From an uncultured Muribaculaceae bacterium (GTDB lineage Bacteria > Bacteroidota > Bacteroidia > Bacteroidales > Muribaculaceae), in assembly GCA_910579995.1 (NCBI GenBank), contig CAJTWH010000007.1, forward strand, positions 54,335-118,334: a stretch of 64,000 nucleotides of DNA, read 5' to 3'. The position numbers were made by a program, and so were the translations under genes. Positions within the stretch are counted from its first letter, which is position 1; each line of letters begins with the position of its first letter. The notes under the pieces are model-generated. The model was not told the origin of the DNA and searched no databases. It saw only the letters and a program-made list of their open reading frames with translations. Below are positions 17,282-26,703 of this stretch, piece after piece.

Positions 17282-18725
17282 TTATCAGTGGCAATTGTTC
17301 ATACCTTTGGTAGCGGCCTTATGGATCATTATCGCGGGTATGACATTCTGGCAATTTTACAACGAGCGCGAATACCGTAAGGCTCAGCTCAGCGAGCAAT
17401 TGTCGCTCGTGTCGTCGCGCATTGTGCAGGCAAACGAGACGGATATCGACCCCATCCCGTTTATGGACTTCGCTGTAAAATATTATAAGGAAAATCCGCT
17501 CTACGACAGAATACGTATATCTGTCTACAAAGACGGCCGCATGTCGCGTTGCTATGGCGAACCGATAGCTCTTACCGACTCGGAACTCGCTCTTGAGCAG
17601 GGCGTGACAAAGACTCCCGGCTCAGAACCCGAACCGACCGACAGCCCCGACGCAGGCAAAAATTTCTATTACAGCGTAAAGAAGAGTGAGGACGGCCGAG
17701 TATCTGTATATACAGTGCTCCCTTTCGATGACGATATTACCAATGCCTCGCTCCCCTCGATCAGACTTTTCTGGATAATGCTCGCGGTGGCTGTCGCGGC
17801 AACCATTCTTGCGTATTTCTCGACCCGTTATTTCGGCCGGAATATCACCAACCTCCGCAAGATAGCCGAACGCGCCTCTACCGACCCCAATTTCATGCCC
17901 GCCATGGAATTTCCTCATGATGAGCTCGGAGATATCTCCCGCCAGATCATGAATATGTATAATCAGCGCTCGCAGGCTATGCAGCGTCAGAAAAAGGAGC
18001 ACGCCGTAGCTCTGCATGCCATCGAGGAGAAAGCCCGCTCAAAACGTCAGCTCACCAATAATATCAATCATGAGCTGCGCACGCCTATCGGAGTGATAAA
18101 GGGATATATCGACACTATACTTGAAAATCCCGATATGGATGAGGCTTCGCGCACACACTTCCTCCGCAAGGCTTCAGAGCATGTCGACCGTCTTGTAAAT
18201 CTCATTGCCGACGTATCGGCCATCACTCGCCTCGAAGAGGGAGGAGAACTGATAACTACCGAAGAACTCGATTTTCACGACATCGCCTATACGTTGGGCA
18301 GCGATCTTGAAGAGTCGGGTATACTTGGCAAGATGGTCTTCAACTATGAGATTCCTCTCGACTGCAAGATTATGGGTAACTACAATCTTCTGTCGGGCAT
18401 GATTCTCAATCTAGCCAAGAACGCCGGTGCCTATTCAAAAGGCACTGAGTGTGAGCTTGTCCTTACAGGTGAGGACGCTAAGTTCTATCACTTCGAGTTC
18501 CGCGACAATGGTGTAGGTGTCGGTGAGGAACATATACCTCATCTCTTCGACCGCTTCTACCGTATCGACTCCGGCCGCACCCGCAAAGCCGGCGGTACAG
18601 GTCTCGGCCTTCCCATCGTGCAGAATACGGTCATTGCGCACGGCGGCACAATCGAGGTGTGCAACCGCCCTACAGGCGGTCTCTGCTTTAAGTTCACCCT
18701 TCCGAAGGTGAACCATCGTCGTTGA
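17259..18725 (+). CDS. Membrane sensor histidine kinase
   Basis: A 488-residue kinase paired with the regulator just upstream. TM1 is about residues 12-32, followed by a periplasmic sensor of about 130 residues without a recognised fold, TM2 about 170-190 and a HAMP-like linker. The phosphoacceptor is His271 in NHELRTPIGVIKGY. The ATP lid region shows ILNLAKNAG (N box), DNGVGVGEEHIPHLFDRFYR (G1/F box) and GGTGLGLPIV (G2). All catalytic motifs are intact. The 23-base overlap with the regulator suggests translational coupling. The ligand cannot be inferred. Confidence 0.93.
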   Translation: MVLKKRISYQWQLFIPLVAALWIIIAGMTFWQFYNEREYRKAQLSEQLSLVSSRIVQANETDIDPIPFMDFAVKYYKENPLYDRIRISVYKDGRMSRCYGEPIALTDSELALEQGVTKTPGSEPEPTDSPDAGKNFYYSVKKSEDGRVSVYTVLPFDDDITNASLPSIRLFWIMLAVAVAATILAYFSTRYFGRNITNLRKIAERASTDPNFMPAMEFPHDELGDISRQIMNMYNQRSQAMQRQKKEHAVALHAIEEKARSKRQLTNNINHELRTPIGVIKGYIDTILENPDMDEASRTHFLRKASEHVDRLVNLIADVSAITRLEEGGELITTEELDFHDIAYTLGSDLEESGILGKMVFNYEIPLDCKIMGNYNLLSGMILNLAKNAGAYSKGTECELVLTGEDAKFYHFEFRDNGVGVGEEHIPHLFDRFYRIDSGRTRKAGGTGLGLPIVQNTVIAHGGTIEVCNRPTGGLCFKFTLPKVNHRR

Positions 18726-18772
18726 ATCTTCTCCCCGGCAAAGGGGACATACACATAGCTTTTCTGGGTTAA

Positions 18773-20995
18773 ATGGAACAATACTATCTCAAAACAGACG
18801 AACTTGATTCTGCTCTCACGGCCTACCGTGGCATTGTAGCGGCTTTCGATGGCAATCTCGATAAATCTGATATCGAGGGAGTCAAGGAGGCGATAGGCCG
18901 CCATGCTGCCGCCGGCGATATCCGGCGCGACAGATTTGGTTTCCATCCTCTTGTGGCAGCTCTCGATACTGCCTTGTGTGTGTGCTCTTCGCTTGGCGCC
19001 GACCGCAACATGTGTCTGGCAATCATACTGTCGGCTATCTCTACAGAACAGCAGGCTGACGATTCGGCACTCTCCAAGCGCTGGGGCGACGATATAGCCA
19101 AACTCGTACGGGGTCTTGATAAGGTAAGGTCGCTTTACAGCAGAAGCCCATCGGTGGAGAGTGAGAATTTCAGGAAACTTCTGCTCACCTTCGCCGAAGA
19201 CATCCGTGTGATCATCATCATGATAGTCGACCGTCTGCGGCTGATGAGAGCAATCAATCATCACCCGTCGGAAAAGCTCGTGCACGACACCGCCAATGAG
19301 GTAAACTACCTCTATGCTCCGCTCGCACACCGCCTCGGATTGTATGCAATCAAGTCGGAGCTTGAGGATATGTCGCTAAAATACAGCAATCGTGAAGTAT
19401 ATTCGCACATAGCCCACGAGCTAAACCAGACAAAGGCAAAGCGCGACGCATATATCGCCGACTTCATCAAGCCTGTAAAGGAGAAACTCGAGGCCGAGGG
19501 GCTGAAGTTCTCCATCAAAGGACGCACCAAATCGATTTATTCGATATGGAACAAGATGAAGAAGCAGCACAATACCGTCGAGGATATCTACGACTTGTTT
19601 GCAATACGCATTATCATCGATTGTCCGCTCGAGCGTGAAAAACCGGAGTGCTGGCTGGCCTACAGTGTCGTAACTGATATGTATAGGCCCAACCCAATGC
19701 GCCTCAAAGACTGGCTCAGCATACCGAAGAGCAACGGCTACGAGTCGCTCCATATCACCGTCTATGGCCCCGAGGAGCGCTGGGTGGAGGTACAGATACG
19801 CACTCGCCGTATGGATACCATTGCCGAGAAAGGCCTCGCTGCCCACTGGAAATACAAAGGTATCAAGAGCGAGGGTTCGCTCGACGCGTGGATGAACAAT
19901 GTGCGCGACATTCTCGAGGCCGGCCAGCATAGCCCGATGGAGCTTATGCGCAACTTCAAGATGGATGTCTACTCTCATGAAGTATTCGTGTTCACGCCCC
20001 GCGGAGATCTCTACAAGCTGCCGCAGGGAGCGACTCTTCTTGACTTCGCTTTCAATATCCATACCCGCATTGGCGTGCAATGTGTCGGAGGCAAGGTAAA
20101 CGGCCGCAACCGCAAGCTCAACTACAAGCTTGAGAGCGGCGATACTGTAGAGATTCTTACATCTCCGCAGCAGGAGCCGAGCCGCGACTGGCTCAATATC
20201 GTAGTCACTACAAAGGCGCGCAATAAAATCCGGTCTGTTCTTAAGGAGAATGAGAATAAATCGGCTGAGTTTGGCAAAGAGCTCCTTCAGCGCAGGTTCA
20301 AGAACCGTAAGCTCGACTATGACGAGGCTATGGTGTCGAAGACCATTACGCGTATGGGCTACAAGGACGCCATTACCTTTTTCAGCGCCATCGGCAGCGA
20401 CGAGCTTGATGTCAATGATGTGGCGGATACGTATATGGAGGTTATCGGCCGCACGACCCGTCCGGAAGATATAGCCGAGCGTATATCGGCAAGCAATTAT
20501 GTATTGCCCACTTCGCCCGAAGAAGAGGCTAAAGACGAGTCGGGTAACGATGTGATTGTCATCGGCGACAATATCAAGGGTATCAACTATAAGCTTGCCC
20601 GCTGCTGCAACCCTATTTACGGCGATGATGTATTCGGGTTCATTTCAGCCGAGGGTGTGATAAAGATTCATCGTTGCGATTGTCCCAATGCCGCCCATAT
20701 CAGGCAGAAATACGGCTACCGCATTATCCGCACACGCTGGAGCGGTAGGGCCGGTGCTGAGTTCCCGGCTACCCTTAGGGTTGTCGGAAAAGACGATATC
20801 GGTATCGTCACAAACATCACCTCTATAATAAATAAAGAAAAATCCGTATCTTTGCGAGGAATTTCCATTGATTCGAACGACGGCCTTTTCGCCGGTGTCA
20901 TCACTGTCGGAGTCTCTGATACTGCCGTTCTGAATCAACTTATCAAGAAAATACAGACTGTCAAAGGTGTGAAAAATGTTCAACGCAATAAGTAA
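18773..20995 (+). CDS. RelA/SpoT family (p)ppGpp synthetase with degenerate hydrolase domain
   Basis: A 740-residue long RSH protein of the stringent response. The N-terminal HD domain is degenerate: the site that normally reads LLHD...ED reads ILSAISTEQQ at about 85-94, and the usual LADRLHNMRT reads IVDRLRLMRA. The synthetase domain is intact (KGRTKSIYSIWNKM, YDLFAIRIII, SNGYESLHITV, VEVQIRTRRMD) and carries an RLKD motif at 310-313, the RxKD type usually seen in bifunctional enzymes. A TGS domain (VFVFTPRGDLYKLPQGAT), a zinc-type CC region (ARCCNPIYGDDV) and a C-terminal ACT domain follow. It is probably synthase-only. It leads a long overlapping operon. Confidence 0.93.
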   Translation: MEQYYLKTDELDSALTAYRGIVAAFDGNLDKSDIEGVKEAIGRHAAAGDIRRDRFGFHPLVAALDTALCVCSSLGADRNMCLAIILSAISTEQQADDSALSKRWGDDIAKLVRGLDKVRSLYSRSPSVESENFRKLLLTFAEDIRVIIIMIVDRLRLMRAINHHPSEKLVHDTANEVNYLYAPLAHRLGLYAIKSELEDMSLKYSNREVYSHIAHELNQTKAKRDAYIADFIKPVKEKLEAEGLKFSIKGRTKSIYSIWNKMKKQHNTVEDIYDLFAIRIIIDCPLEREKPECWLAYSVVTDMYRPNPMRLKDWLSIPKSNGYESLHITVYGPEERWVEVQIRTRRMDTIAEKGLAAHWKYKGIKSEGSLDAWMNNVRDILEAGQHSPMELMRNFKMDVYSHEVFVFTPRGDLYKLPQGATLLDFAFNIHTRIGVQCVGGKVNGRNRKLNYKLESGDTVEILTSPQQEPSRDWLNIVVTTKARNKIRSVLKENENKSAEFGKELLQRRFKNRKLDYDEAMVSKTITRMGYKDAITFFSAIGSDELDVNDVADTYMEVIGRTTRPEDIAERISASNYVLPTSPEEEAKDESGNDVIVIGDNIKGINYKLARCCNPIYGDDVFGFISAEGVIKIHRCDCPNAAHIRQKYGYRIIRTRWSGRAGAEFPATLRVVGKDDIGIVTNITSIINKEKSVSLRGISIDSNDGLFAGVITVGVSDTAVLNQLIKKIQTVKGVKNVQRNK

Positions 20996-21815
20996 ATCCA
21001 TATCAGCAGTGCTGCTGTCGTCGGTATTGCTCGCCTCATGTGCCGATAAAGACAAGGAAGCGGCTTCCGCCCTTTACAAGGAGGGAGAGGCAGCCGTAGC
21101 GGCTCATAATTATGCCGGCGCTCTTGCCGTGCTCGATACTCTCAACGCCCGCTATCCCAAGCAGTTCGATATCCGTAAGGCTGCCCTGCGTGTACGAGCT
21201 CAGGCTATGGAGGGAATGGCTATCGACAGTATCGCCGCAGGCGATCAGGCGCTCGCACAGGCTACGGTCAATCTCGACGCTATAAAGCCGTCGTTCCGTC
21301 ATGTCGACAGTTCTGTCGGTCTTGAAGGATACTATTTGCCTGTCGGTGTGTCGGAGAAGGTGATGATGGCCAATACGGTTCAGGCACGTGTGTCAGATAA
21401 AGGGTATTTCTATATTGTCGCCAATGTGCAAGGTCGGGCCATCGGGCTCAATGCAATAGAGTTCTGTGCCGGTAGCGAAGCTGTGACTTCTTCTGCCATA
21501 TCTCCTTCGCGAATAGTAAAGGTTGAAGGCTCGGAGTCGGCAAGTTTCAATCCCGAAGACCTTGTTGGGGTAGGGCAGTGGCTTGTTGACCATCCCTCGG
21601 CCGACAAGATTGTCCTTATCGGCTCGAAGGGGAAAGTGAACGTCAAGATGGACAAGAAGTTGCGCAATGAGATTGTTGACTGCTACCGATTCAGCGAGGC
21701 GCTGCAGGCTCACCGTACAGCCTCAATCAAACGTGAGAAATTCGAGCGTATGCTCGCTACCGCGCGCGATCAGATTGCCAACCTCCCCGCTCCCGAAACC
21801 GAAAATAAAGACTGA
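20976..21815 (+). CDS. Putative lipoprotein with TPR-like N-terminus
   Basis: A 279-residue protein with a lipoprotein signal: hydrophobic AVLLSSVLLASC with the lipobox cysteine at about residue 22. The mature N-terminus (EAASALYKEGEAAVAAHNYAGALA) looks like a helical repeat. The rest contains alternating strands and the C-terminal part is predicted helical. The family is unknown to me; similar lipoproteins occur in Bacteroidales. Its first 20 bases overlap the end of the RelA/SpoT gene, so translation is probably coupled. Expected location is the periplasmic face of a membrane. Confidence 0.7.
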   Translation: MFNAISKSISAVLLSSVLLASCADKDKEAASALYKEGEAAVAAHNYAGALAVLDTLNARYPKQFDIRKAALRVRAQAMEGMAIDSIAAGDQALAQATVNLDAIKPSFRHVDSSVGLEGYYLPVGVSEKVMMANTVQARVSDKGYFYIVANVQGRAIGLNAIEFCAGSEAVTSSAISPSRIVKVEGSESASFNPEDLVGVGQWLVDHPSADKIVLIGSKGKVNVKMDKKLRNEIVDCYRFSEALQAHRTASIKREKFERMLATARDQIANLPAPETENKD

Positions 21816-21818
21816 AGC

Positions 21819-22235
21819 ATGAAAGCTCTCGAGGAAGCACGTGTGATTAGTCTGCCGAGGATCTATGACCCCCGGGGAAATCTCACTTTTGTTCAGAATG
21901 GCGATAAATACTTGCCGTTCAAGATAGAACGTGTCTATTGGACCTACGACGTGCCGGCCGGAGAGCAACGTGGCGGACATTCACATCATGAGGGCAAGGA
22001 GCTCCTTGTGGCTATCTCAGGCAGTTTCAATGTAAATCTCTTCGATGGAGCGGCTTGGCAGACGTTTACTCTCAACCGTCCGTTCGAGGGGCTGTATATT
22101 CCGGCCGGTTACTGGCGCACGCTTGATAATTTCGCCTCCGGGTCGGTGTGTATGGTGCTCACCTCTACGCCATATTCTGAAGATGATTACGTCCGTGAAT
22201 TTGACGACTTTATCAAACTGGCTGCCGATGAATGA
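21819..22235 (+). CDS. FdtA/QdtA-like sugar 3,4-ketoisomerase (cupin)
   Basis: A 138-residue cupin of the WxcM/FdtA type, which isomerises dTDP-4-keto-6-deoxyglucose to the 3-keto sugar before amination. The start MKALEEARVISLPRIYDPRGNLTFVQ is typical, and the cupin histidines sit in RGGHSHHEGKELL. GLYIPAGYWRTLDNF is the other conserved half. The aminotransferase gene downstream overlaps it by 8 bases, matching the FdtA-FdtB pair for dTDP-3-amino-3,6-dideoxy sugars of surface glycans. No nucleotidyltransferase or dehydratase gene is nearby, so the sugar supply comes from elsewhere. Exact substrate is inferred. Confidence 0.85.
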   Translation: MKALEEARVISLPRIYDPRGNLTFVQNGDKYLPFKIERVYWTYDVPAGEQRGGHSHHEGKELLVAISGSFNVNLFDGAAWQTFTLNRPFEGLYIPAGYWRTLDNFASGSVCMVLTSTPYSEDDYVREFDDFIKLAADE

Positions 22236-23343
22236 CTTGCGTTATCCATTCCTTGATCTCGGTAAGGTGAATGCCGACGACGCTGAAGCCCTGAAGGCTG
22301 CAGCGTGTCGTGTCATCGATTCCGGCAGATATGTCGGAGGTGAGGAGTGTGAGGCTTTCGAGCGAGAACTTGCCGCTTATACGGGCACTGACTATGCCAT
22401 CGGCGTGAGCAACGGACTCGACGCATTGCGACTCATCCTAAGAGCATATATCCTCATCGGACGTCTTGAGCCGGGCGACGAGGTTATCGTGCCGGCAAAC
22501 ACATATATTGCCTCCGTCCTTGCAATCACCGACGCCGGTCTTACTCCGGTTTTCGTCGACGCCTCTTACAGTACTCTCAATATCGATACATCACTGATTG
22601 AGCAAGCGATTACATCCAAGACAAAAGCTATCATGACTGTGCACCTGTATGGGCGACCCGCCTACGATGAGACAATGCGCAGACTTGTAGATAAATATAA
22701 TCTTCTACTGATAGAAGACAATGCTCAGGCTATCGGCGCCGACTTCGCCGGAGTAAAGACCGGAGCTCTCGGCCATGCCGCGGCTTTCAGTTTTTATCCT
22801 ACGAAGAACATCGGAGCTATAGGCGACGCCGGTGCTGTGACCACGAACGACGCCGAACTCGCCGGTGCCGTTCGTGCTCTTGCCAACTATGGATCTGATA
22901 AAAGATACCATAACATCTATGCCGGTTTCAACTGCAGGCTCGACCCTATCCAGGCCGCTTTCCTCAGGGTGAAATTGGCCGGTATTGACTGCGAGGCTGC
23001 CCGCAGGCGGCAGCTCGTTTCGGTCTACAATCAATTTATTTGCAATGATTTAATAGGCAAGCCATTGATTGAAAGTCCCGACAACTCTGTCTGGCACCAG
23101 TATGTTGTCAAAGTCACCGATCGCGAGCATTTCCGTAATTATTTGACTGCCAACGGTGTCGGTAGTGATGTCCATTATGCCGTACCCCCTTACAAACAGC
23201 CCTGCTATAGCCGCTATGCAAAGTTGCAATTCCCGATAACGGAGCGTATTGCTGCCGAGGTGGTGAGTCTGCCGACGTCAAAATCGACTTCTCTCTCCGA
23301 TGCGGAGGCTATAGCAGGTATCATAAATTCGTATAAGATATGA
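22228..23343 (+). CDS. DegT/DnrJ/EryC1 family sugar aminotransferase
   Basis: A 371-residue PLP enzyme of the FdtB/QdtB kind. ALRLILRAYILIG, EVIVPANTYIASVLAITDAG and DNAQAIGADFAG are family blocks, and SFYPTKNIGAIGDAG holds the PLP lysine. YNCRLDPIQAAFL-like sequence (as GFNCRLDPIQAAFL) is the substrate block. ATG 22228 is chosen because it fits the family N-terminus (MNDLRYPFLDLG); the 61 upstream in-frame residues lie inside the ketoisomerase gene. It overlaps that gene by 8 bases and mtaB by 4. Together with the ketoisomerase it probably makes an amino-deoxy sugar. Confidence 0.9.
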   Translation: MNDLRYPFLDLGKVNADDAEALKAAACRVIDSGRYVGGEECEAFERELAAYTGTDYAIGVSNGLDALRLILRAYILIGRLEPGDEVIVPANTYIASVLAITDAGLTPVFVDASYSTLNIDTSLIEQAITSKTKAIMTVHLYGRPAYDETMRRLVDKYNLLLIEDNAQAIGADFAGVKTGALGHAAAFSFYPTKNIGAIGDAGAVTTNDAELAGAVRALANYGSDKRYHNIYAGFNCRLDPIQAAFLRVKLAGIDCEAARRRQLVSVYNQFICNDLIGKPLIESPDNSVWHQYVVKVTDREHFRNYLTANGVGSDVHYAVPPYKQPCYSRYAKLQFPITERIAAEVVSLPTSKSTSLSDAEAIAGIINSYKI

Positions 23344-24662
23344 TTGATGAAGCTGTATGTCCGTCGCTGAAGGTGATGTTTCACACTTTTGGCTGTAAGC
23401 TTAATTTTGCCGAGACTGCCTCTGTCGCCGAACAATTTGTCGCTCGCGGACATGTCAAGGCCGACTCTTCCTCAGCCCCTGATATCATAGTAATCAATTC
23501 TTGCAGCGTCACCGCCGAGGCTGACCGCAAGTGCCGCAGCACTATCCGTTCGCTTAACCGCAAATACCCGGCGGCGGCAGTGGTGGTTACCGGCTGTTAT
23601 GCCCAACTGAAACCTGAAGAGGTGGCGGCTCAGCCGGGCGTCAAGGCTGTTGTCGGTGTCAATGATAAATTGCATATACCCGAGATTGCCGAGCAGGCTT
23701 GGCTGACCGGACAGCGCCCTCAGCGTTTCGCCGAGGCAAAAGACTTGCGTGAATTTATGCCTTCGTGCTCTCGGGGCGACCGCACACGCTTTTTCCTGAA
23801 AGTGCAGGATGGTTGCGACTACTGGTGTACTTACTGTACTATCCCCAAGGCTCGTGGCCGCTCACGCTCCGGTAGGATAGAAGATATTGTAAGTCAAGCT
23901 CATAAAGCCGCAGAAATGGGCGGAAAGGAGATTGTTATCACCGGTGTTAATATCGGCGATTTCGGTCATGGGCGCGATGATAATTTCTTTGACCTCTGCC
24001 GAGCTCTCGACGAGGTCGATGGCATAGAGCGTTACCGAATCTCATCTATCGAGCCTAATCTGTTGACCGATAGTGTTATAGATTTTGTGGCCGAATCAAA
24101 GCGTTTCATGCCACACTTTCATATACCGCTTCAATGTGGCAGCGACGCAGTGCTTGCCCTTATGCGCCGGCGCTACGATACTGCGCTTTTTGAAAGCAAA
24201 GTCGACCGGATACGCAGGGTAATGCCCGACGCTTTTATCGGAGTAGATATTATCGTTGGTGCCCGAGGTGAGACTGCCGAACGTTTTGAAGAATCCAAAT
24301 CGTTTGTTGAGGGCTTGGATATCAGCCATCTGCATGTATTCCCATATTCCGAACGCCCCGGAACACGCGCGCTCGACCTCGCCGATCCTGTTGAGCAAGG
24401 AGAGAAACATCGTCGTGCCGAGAAGCTGATAGCCTTGAGTGCCGAGAAGCACAAAGCTTTCGCAGAGCGTTTTGCCGGCTCGGTGCGCACTGTCTTGCTC
24501 GAACACCCTCACTCGGGAAAATACCTCGGCGGATTCACCGATAATTATCTGAGAGTAAAGGCAGAGGTTGACCCTGCTTTTGACAATTGCTTGGTGCAGA
24601 TGAGATTGGAGCGTTTGCTTGATGATGGTGAAACCTTTGAGGCTACGCTTGTAGAGTCATGA
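23340..24662 (+). CDS. mtaB: tRNA t6A37 methylthiotransferase (MtaB family)
   Basis: A 440-residue radical-SAM enzyme that converts t6A to ms2t6A at position 37 of tRNAs. The UPF0004 half has the second-cluster cysteines in FGCKLNFAE, NSCSVTAEAD and TGCYAQLKPE. The radical-SAM motif is CDYWCTYC, followed by IPKARGRSRSGR. A short TRAM-like C-terminus follows (YLGGFTDNYLRVKAEV). FGCKLN rather than the MiaB-type opening supports MtaB. It overlaps both neighbours by 4 bases within the RelA/SpoT operon. Confidence 0.92.
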   Translation: MIDEAVCPSLKVMFHTFGCKLNFAETASVAEQFVARGHVKADSSSAPDIIVINSCSVTAEADRKCRSTIRSLNRKYPAAAVVVTGCYAQLKPEEVAAQPGVKAVVGVNDKLHIPEIAEQAWLTGQRPQRFAEAKDLREFMPSCSRGDRTRFFLKVQDGCDYWCTYCTIPKARGRSRSGRIEDIVSQAHKAAEMGGKEIVITGVNIGDFGHGRDDNFFDLCRALDEVDGIERYRISSIEPNLLTDSVIDFVAESKRFMPHFHIPLQCGSDAVLALMRRRYDTALFESKVDRIRRVMPDAFIGVDIIVGARGETAERFEESKSFVEGLDISHLHVFPYSERPGTRALDLADPVEQGEKHRRAEKLIALSAEKHKAFAERFAGSVRTVLLEHPHSGKYLGGFTDNYLRVKAEVDPAFDNCLVQMRLERLLDDGETFEATLVES

Positions 24663-25558
24663 AAGACAAGATAAGCGAAAAATTGCTCTATTGCTTGTGC
24701 AAGGCGTTTGCACTCATGCCTTTAGGGTTTTTGTATTTGTTTTCTGACCTTGCGTTTCTGATTATATATTACCTTGTCGGCTACCGTAGAAAGGTGGTTG
24801 ATGAAAACCTCGCCGCATGCTTCCCCGGACTCTCCGCAGGCGAACGCGCAGGCATACGCAAGAAGTTTTTTCGTAACTTCTGCGACACCTTCGTAGAGGC
24901 CGTGAAATTGCTCCATATAAGTGATAAAACAATCAGAAAGCGAATGCAATTTGAAGGCGTGGAGATTATCGACAGCCTTCTCGCACAGGGAAAAAGTGTT
25001 GCAGTCTACTTCTCTCACTGCGGCAATTGGGAATGGGCACCGTCTGTGACGCTGCATACACGATATCGCGATAATGTAGATTATTGTCAGGTATACAGGC
25101 CTTTACGTAACCATGCTTTCGACAGTCTCATGCTGCGCATACGCTCTCGTTTCGGATCTCTTTCATTTGCAAAAGCTTCGGTTTTCCGGGACTTGATAAA
25201 GTTGAGGCGCGATGATATATTGACAGTGACAGGTTTTATGAGTGATCAAAAACCGAGTCACAACGACCCTACAGTAGTGACGATGTTTCTCAACAGGCCG
25301 ACAGCTTTTATCAGCGGCACTGAGACTCTCGCTCGTAAGATGGGCTTGGCTGTCATTTATTGGGATATGGAAAAACTCTCCAGAGGCCATTACCGTATAA
25401 CTTGCCGTTTGCTTGATGATGGAAGCCATCAACAGCCTAATGGAGAGCTTACTAAAAATTATGCCGCCTTGTTGGAACGCACCATAGAGCGCAACCCTGC
25501 AATTTGGCTCTGGACTCATAAGAGATGGAAAATACCGGTAGTAATGCCGACGGAATGA
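24659..25558 (+). CDS. Lipid A biosynthesis-type acyltransferase (LpxL/HtrB superfamily)
   Basis: A 299-residue LPLAT protein of the lauroyl/myristoyl transferase kind. A membrane-associated N-terminus (LMPLGFLYLFSDLAFLIIYY) is followed by the catalytic HxxxxE block YFSHCGNWEWAP and SLSFAKASVFRDLI. FMSDQKPSHNDPTVV resembles the conserved block after the active site. It acts at the inner membrane, probably as a late acyltransferase of lipid A. It starts within the mtaB stop (ATGA overlap) and overlaps the glycosyltransferase start by 4 bases. Confidence 0.88.
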   Translation: MKDKISEKLLYCLCKAFALMPLGFLYLFSDLAFLIIYYLVGYRRKVVDENLAACFPGLSAGERAGIRKKFFRNFCDTFVEAVKLLHISDKTIRKRMQFEGVEIIDSLLAQGKSVAVYFSHCGNWEWAPSVTLHTRYRDNVDYCQVYRPLRNHAFDSLMLRIRSRFGSLSFAKASVFRDLIKLRRDDILTVTGFMSDQKPSHNDPTVVTMFLNRPTAFISGTETLARKMGLAVIYWDMEKLSRGHYRITCRLLDDGSHQQPNGELTKNYAALLERTIERNPAIWLWTHKRWKIPVVMPTE

Positions 25559-26559
25559 AACCGCTGGCTGTCATAATATTAAATTGGAATGGCAGAGACC
25601 TGCTCCGACGTTTTCTGCCTTCGGTTGTCGAACATTCCGACAGCTCGATATCCCGGATCGTTGTGGCCGACAATGGCAGTGATGATGATTCGATTGAAGT
25701 ACTCGAAAGAGAATTTCCTCAGGTAGAGATACTCAGACTCGAAAAAAACTTCGGTTTTGCCGAAGGCTACAATAGGGCTGTAAAGGCTATAGAATGTAAA
25801 TATACCATACTTCTCAACAGCGATGCCGCAGCGTCGCCCGGTTGGGATATTGCGCTTTTTGACTTTATGGAGAATCAGCCCGATGTCGGTGCATGTCAGC
25901 CTAAACTATTGTCTTTCAATAATCCTGAAAGCTTTGAGTATGCCGGGGCAGCGGGTGGATATATCGACTGCAACGGCTATCCGTATTGCCGAGGCCGCAT
26001 ATTCGATACATGCGAGAAAGACGCGGGGCAATACGATTCGATTGCCGATATCCATTGGGCTACGGGGGCAGCGTTGATGGTGCGACGACAAGTTTACATC
26101 GATTGCGGAGGCCTTGACCCTGAATTCTTCGCCCACATGGAAGAAATTGACCTCTGCTGGCGTATACGCTTGGCCGGCTGGAAGATTGCCATTGTGCCGA
26201 CAGCGGTAGTGTACCATCTCGGTGGTGGTTCCTTGCCTGCCGAGAATCCACGCAAGACATATCTTAACTTCCGCAATAATCTTCTTATGCTCCATAAGAA
26301 TCTGCCCGATACGGTGCGCGGCAAGATACTTTTACGCCGACGTCTGCTCGATACTGTGGCGTGGCTCAAGTTCATGCTGACATTTGATTTTGCCAATGCC
26401 AATGCCATACTGCGAGCCCATGGCGACTTCAGGCGCATGCGTGATATGTATGTCGAGCACCCGCGTTTCAACTTGCTTGGATCCGATCGTTGCGGCCGCC
26501 GAAATATATTGTGGCAATATTTCGTGCGTAGGAGAAAGACATTCGACAAGCTTAAATGA
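25555..26559 (+). CDS. Family 2 glycosyltransferase
   Basis: A 334-residue GT2 enzyme with the GT-A fold: LAVIILNWNGRDLLRRFLPS, VVADNGSDDDSIEVL and EKNFGFAEGYNRAV are typical of rhamnosyl/O-antigen transferases. The DxD-like metal site is in LLNSDAAASP, and AHMEEIDLCWRIRLAGWK is the family acidic block. ATG 25555 overlaps the acyltransferase stop by 4 bases (ATGA) and is preferred over 25525, which would add ten residues (MENTGSNADG). It ends the operon that starts at 18773, just before the promoter of exbB. Confidence 0.88.
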   Translation: MKPLAVIILNWNGRDLLRRFLPSVVEHSDSSISRIVVADNGSDDDSIEVLEREFPQVEILRLEKNFGFAEGYNRAVKAIECKYTILLNSDAAASPGWDIALFDFMENQPDVGACQPKLLSFNNPESFEYAGAAGGYIDCNGYPYCRGRIFDTCEKDAGQYDSIADIHWATGAALMVRRQVYIDCGGLDPEFFAHMEEIDLCWRIRLAGWKIAIVPTAVVYHLGGGSLPAENPRKTYLNFRNNLLMLHKNLPDTVRGKILLRRRLLDTVAWLKFMLTFDFANANAILRAHGDFRRMRDMYVEHPRFNLLGSDRCGRRNILWQYFVRRRKTFDKLK

Positions 26560-26672
26560 TAGCCTCGTCAACAAACTTTTAATATAATTAGCATACTTTA
26601 ACTCAAAATTGAGAATTCCGCAAGAAAAAGACTTAAAGCGGGCTAAAGTTGCTAAAAAACACCTCAAAATAT

Positions 26673-26703
26673 TTTGCAGGTTAAAAACAACTTGCTAATT
26701 TTG
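26673..26703 (+). promoter_or_regulatory. Promoter of the exbB-exbD-exbD-tonB operon
   Basis: TTTG at 26673-26676, a 19-nt gap, then TAATTTTG at 26696-26703: a full match to the Bacteroidetes promoter. Transcription would begin near 26710. Confidence 0.8.
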
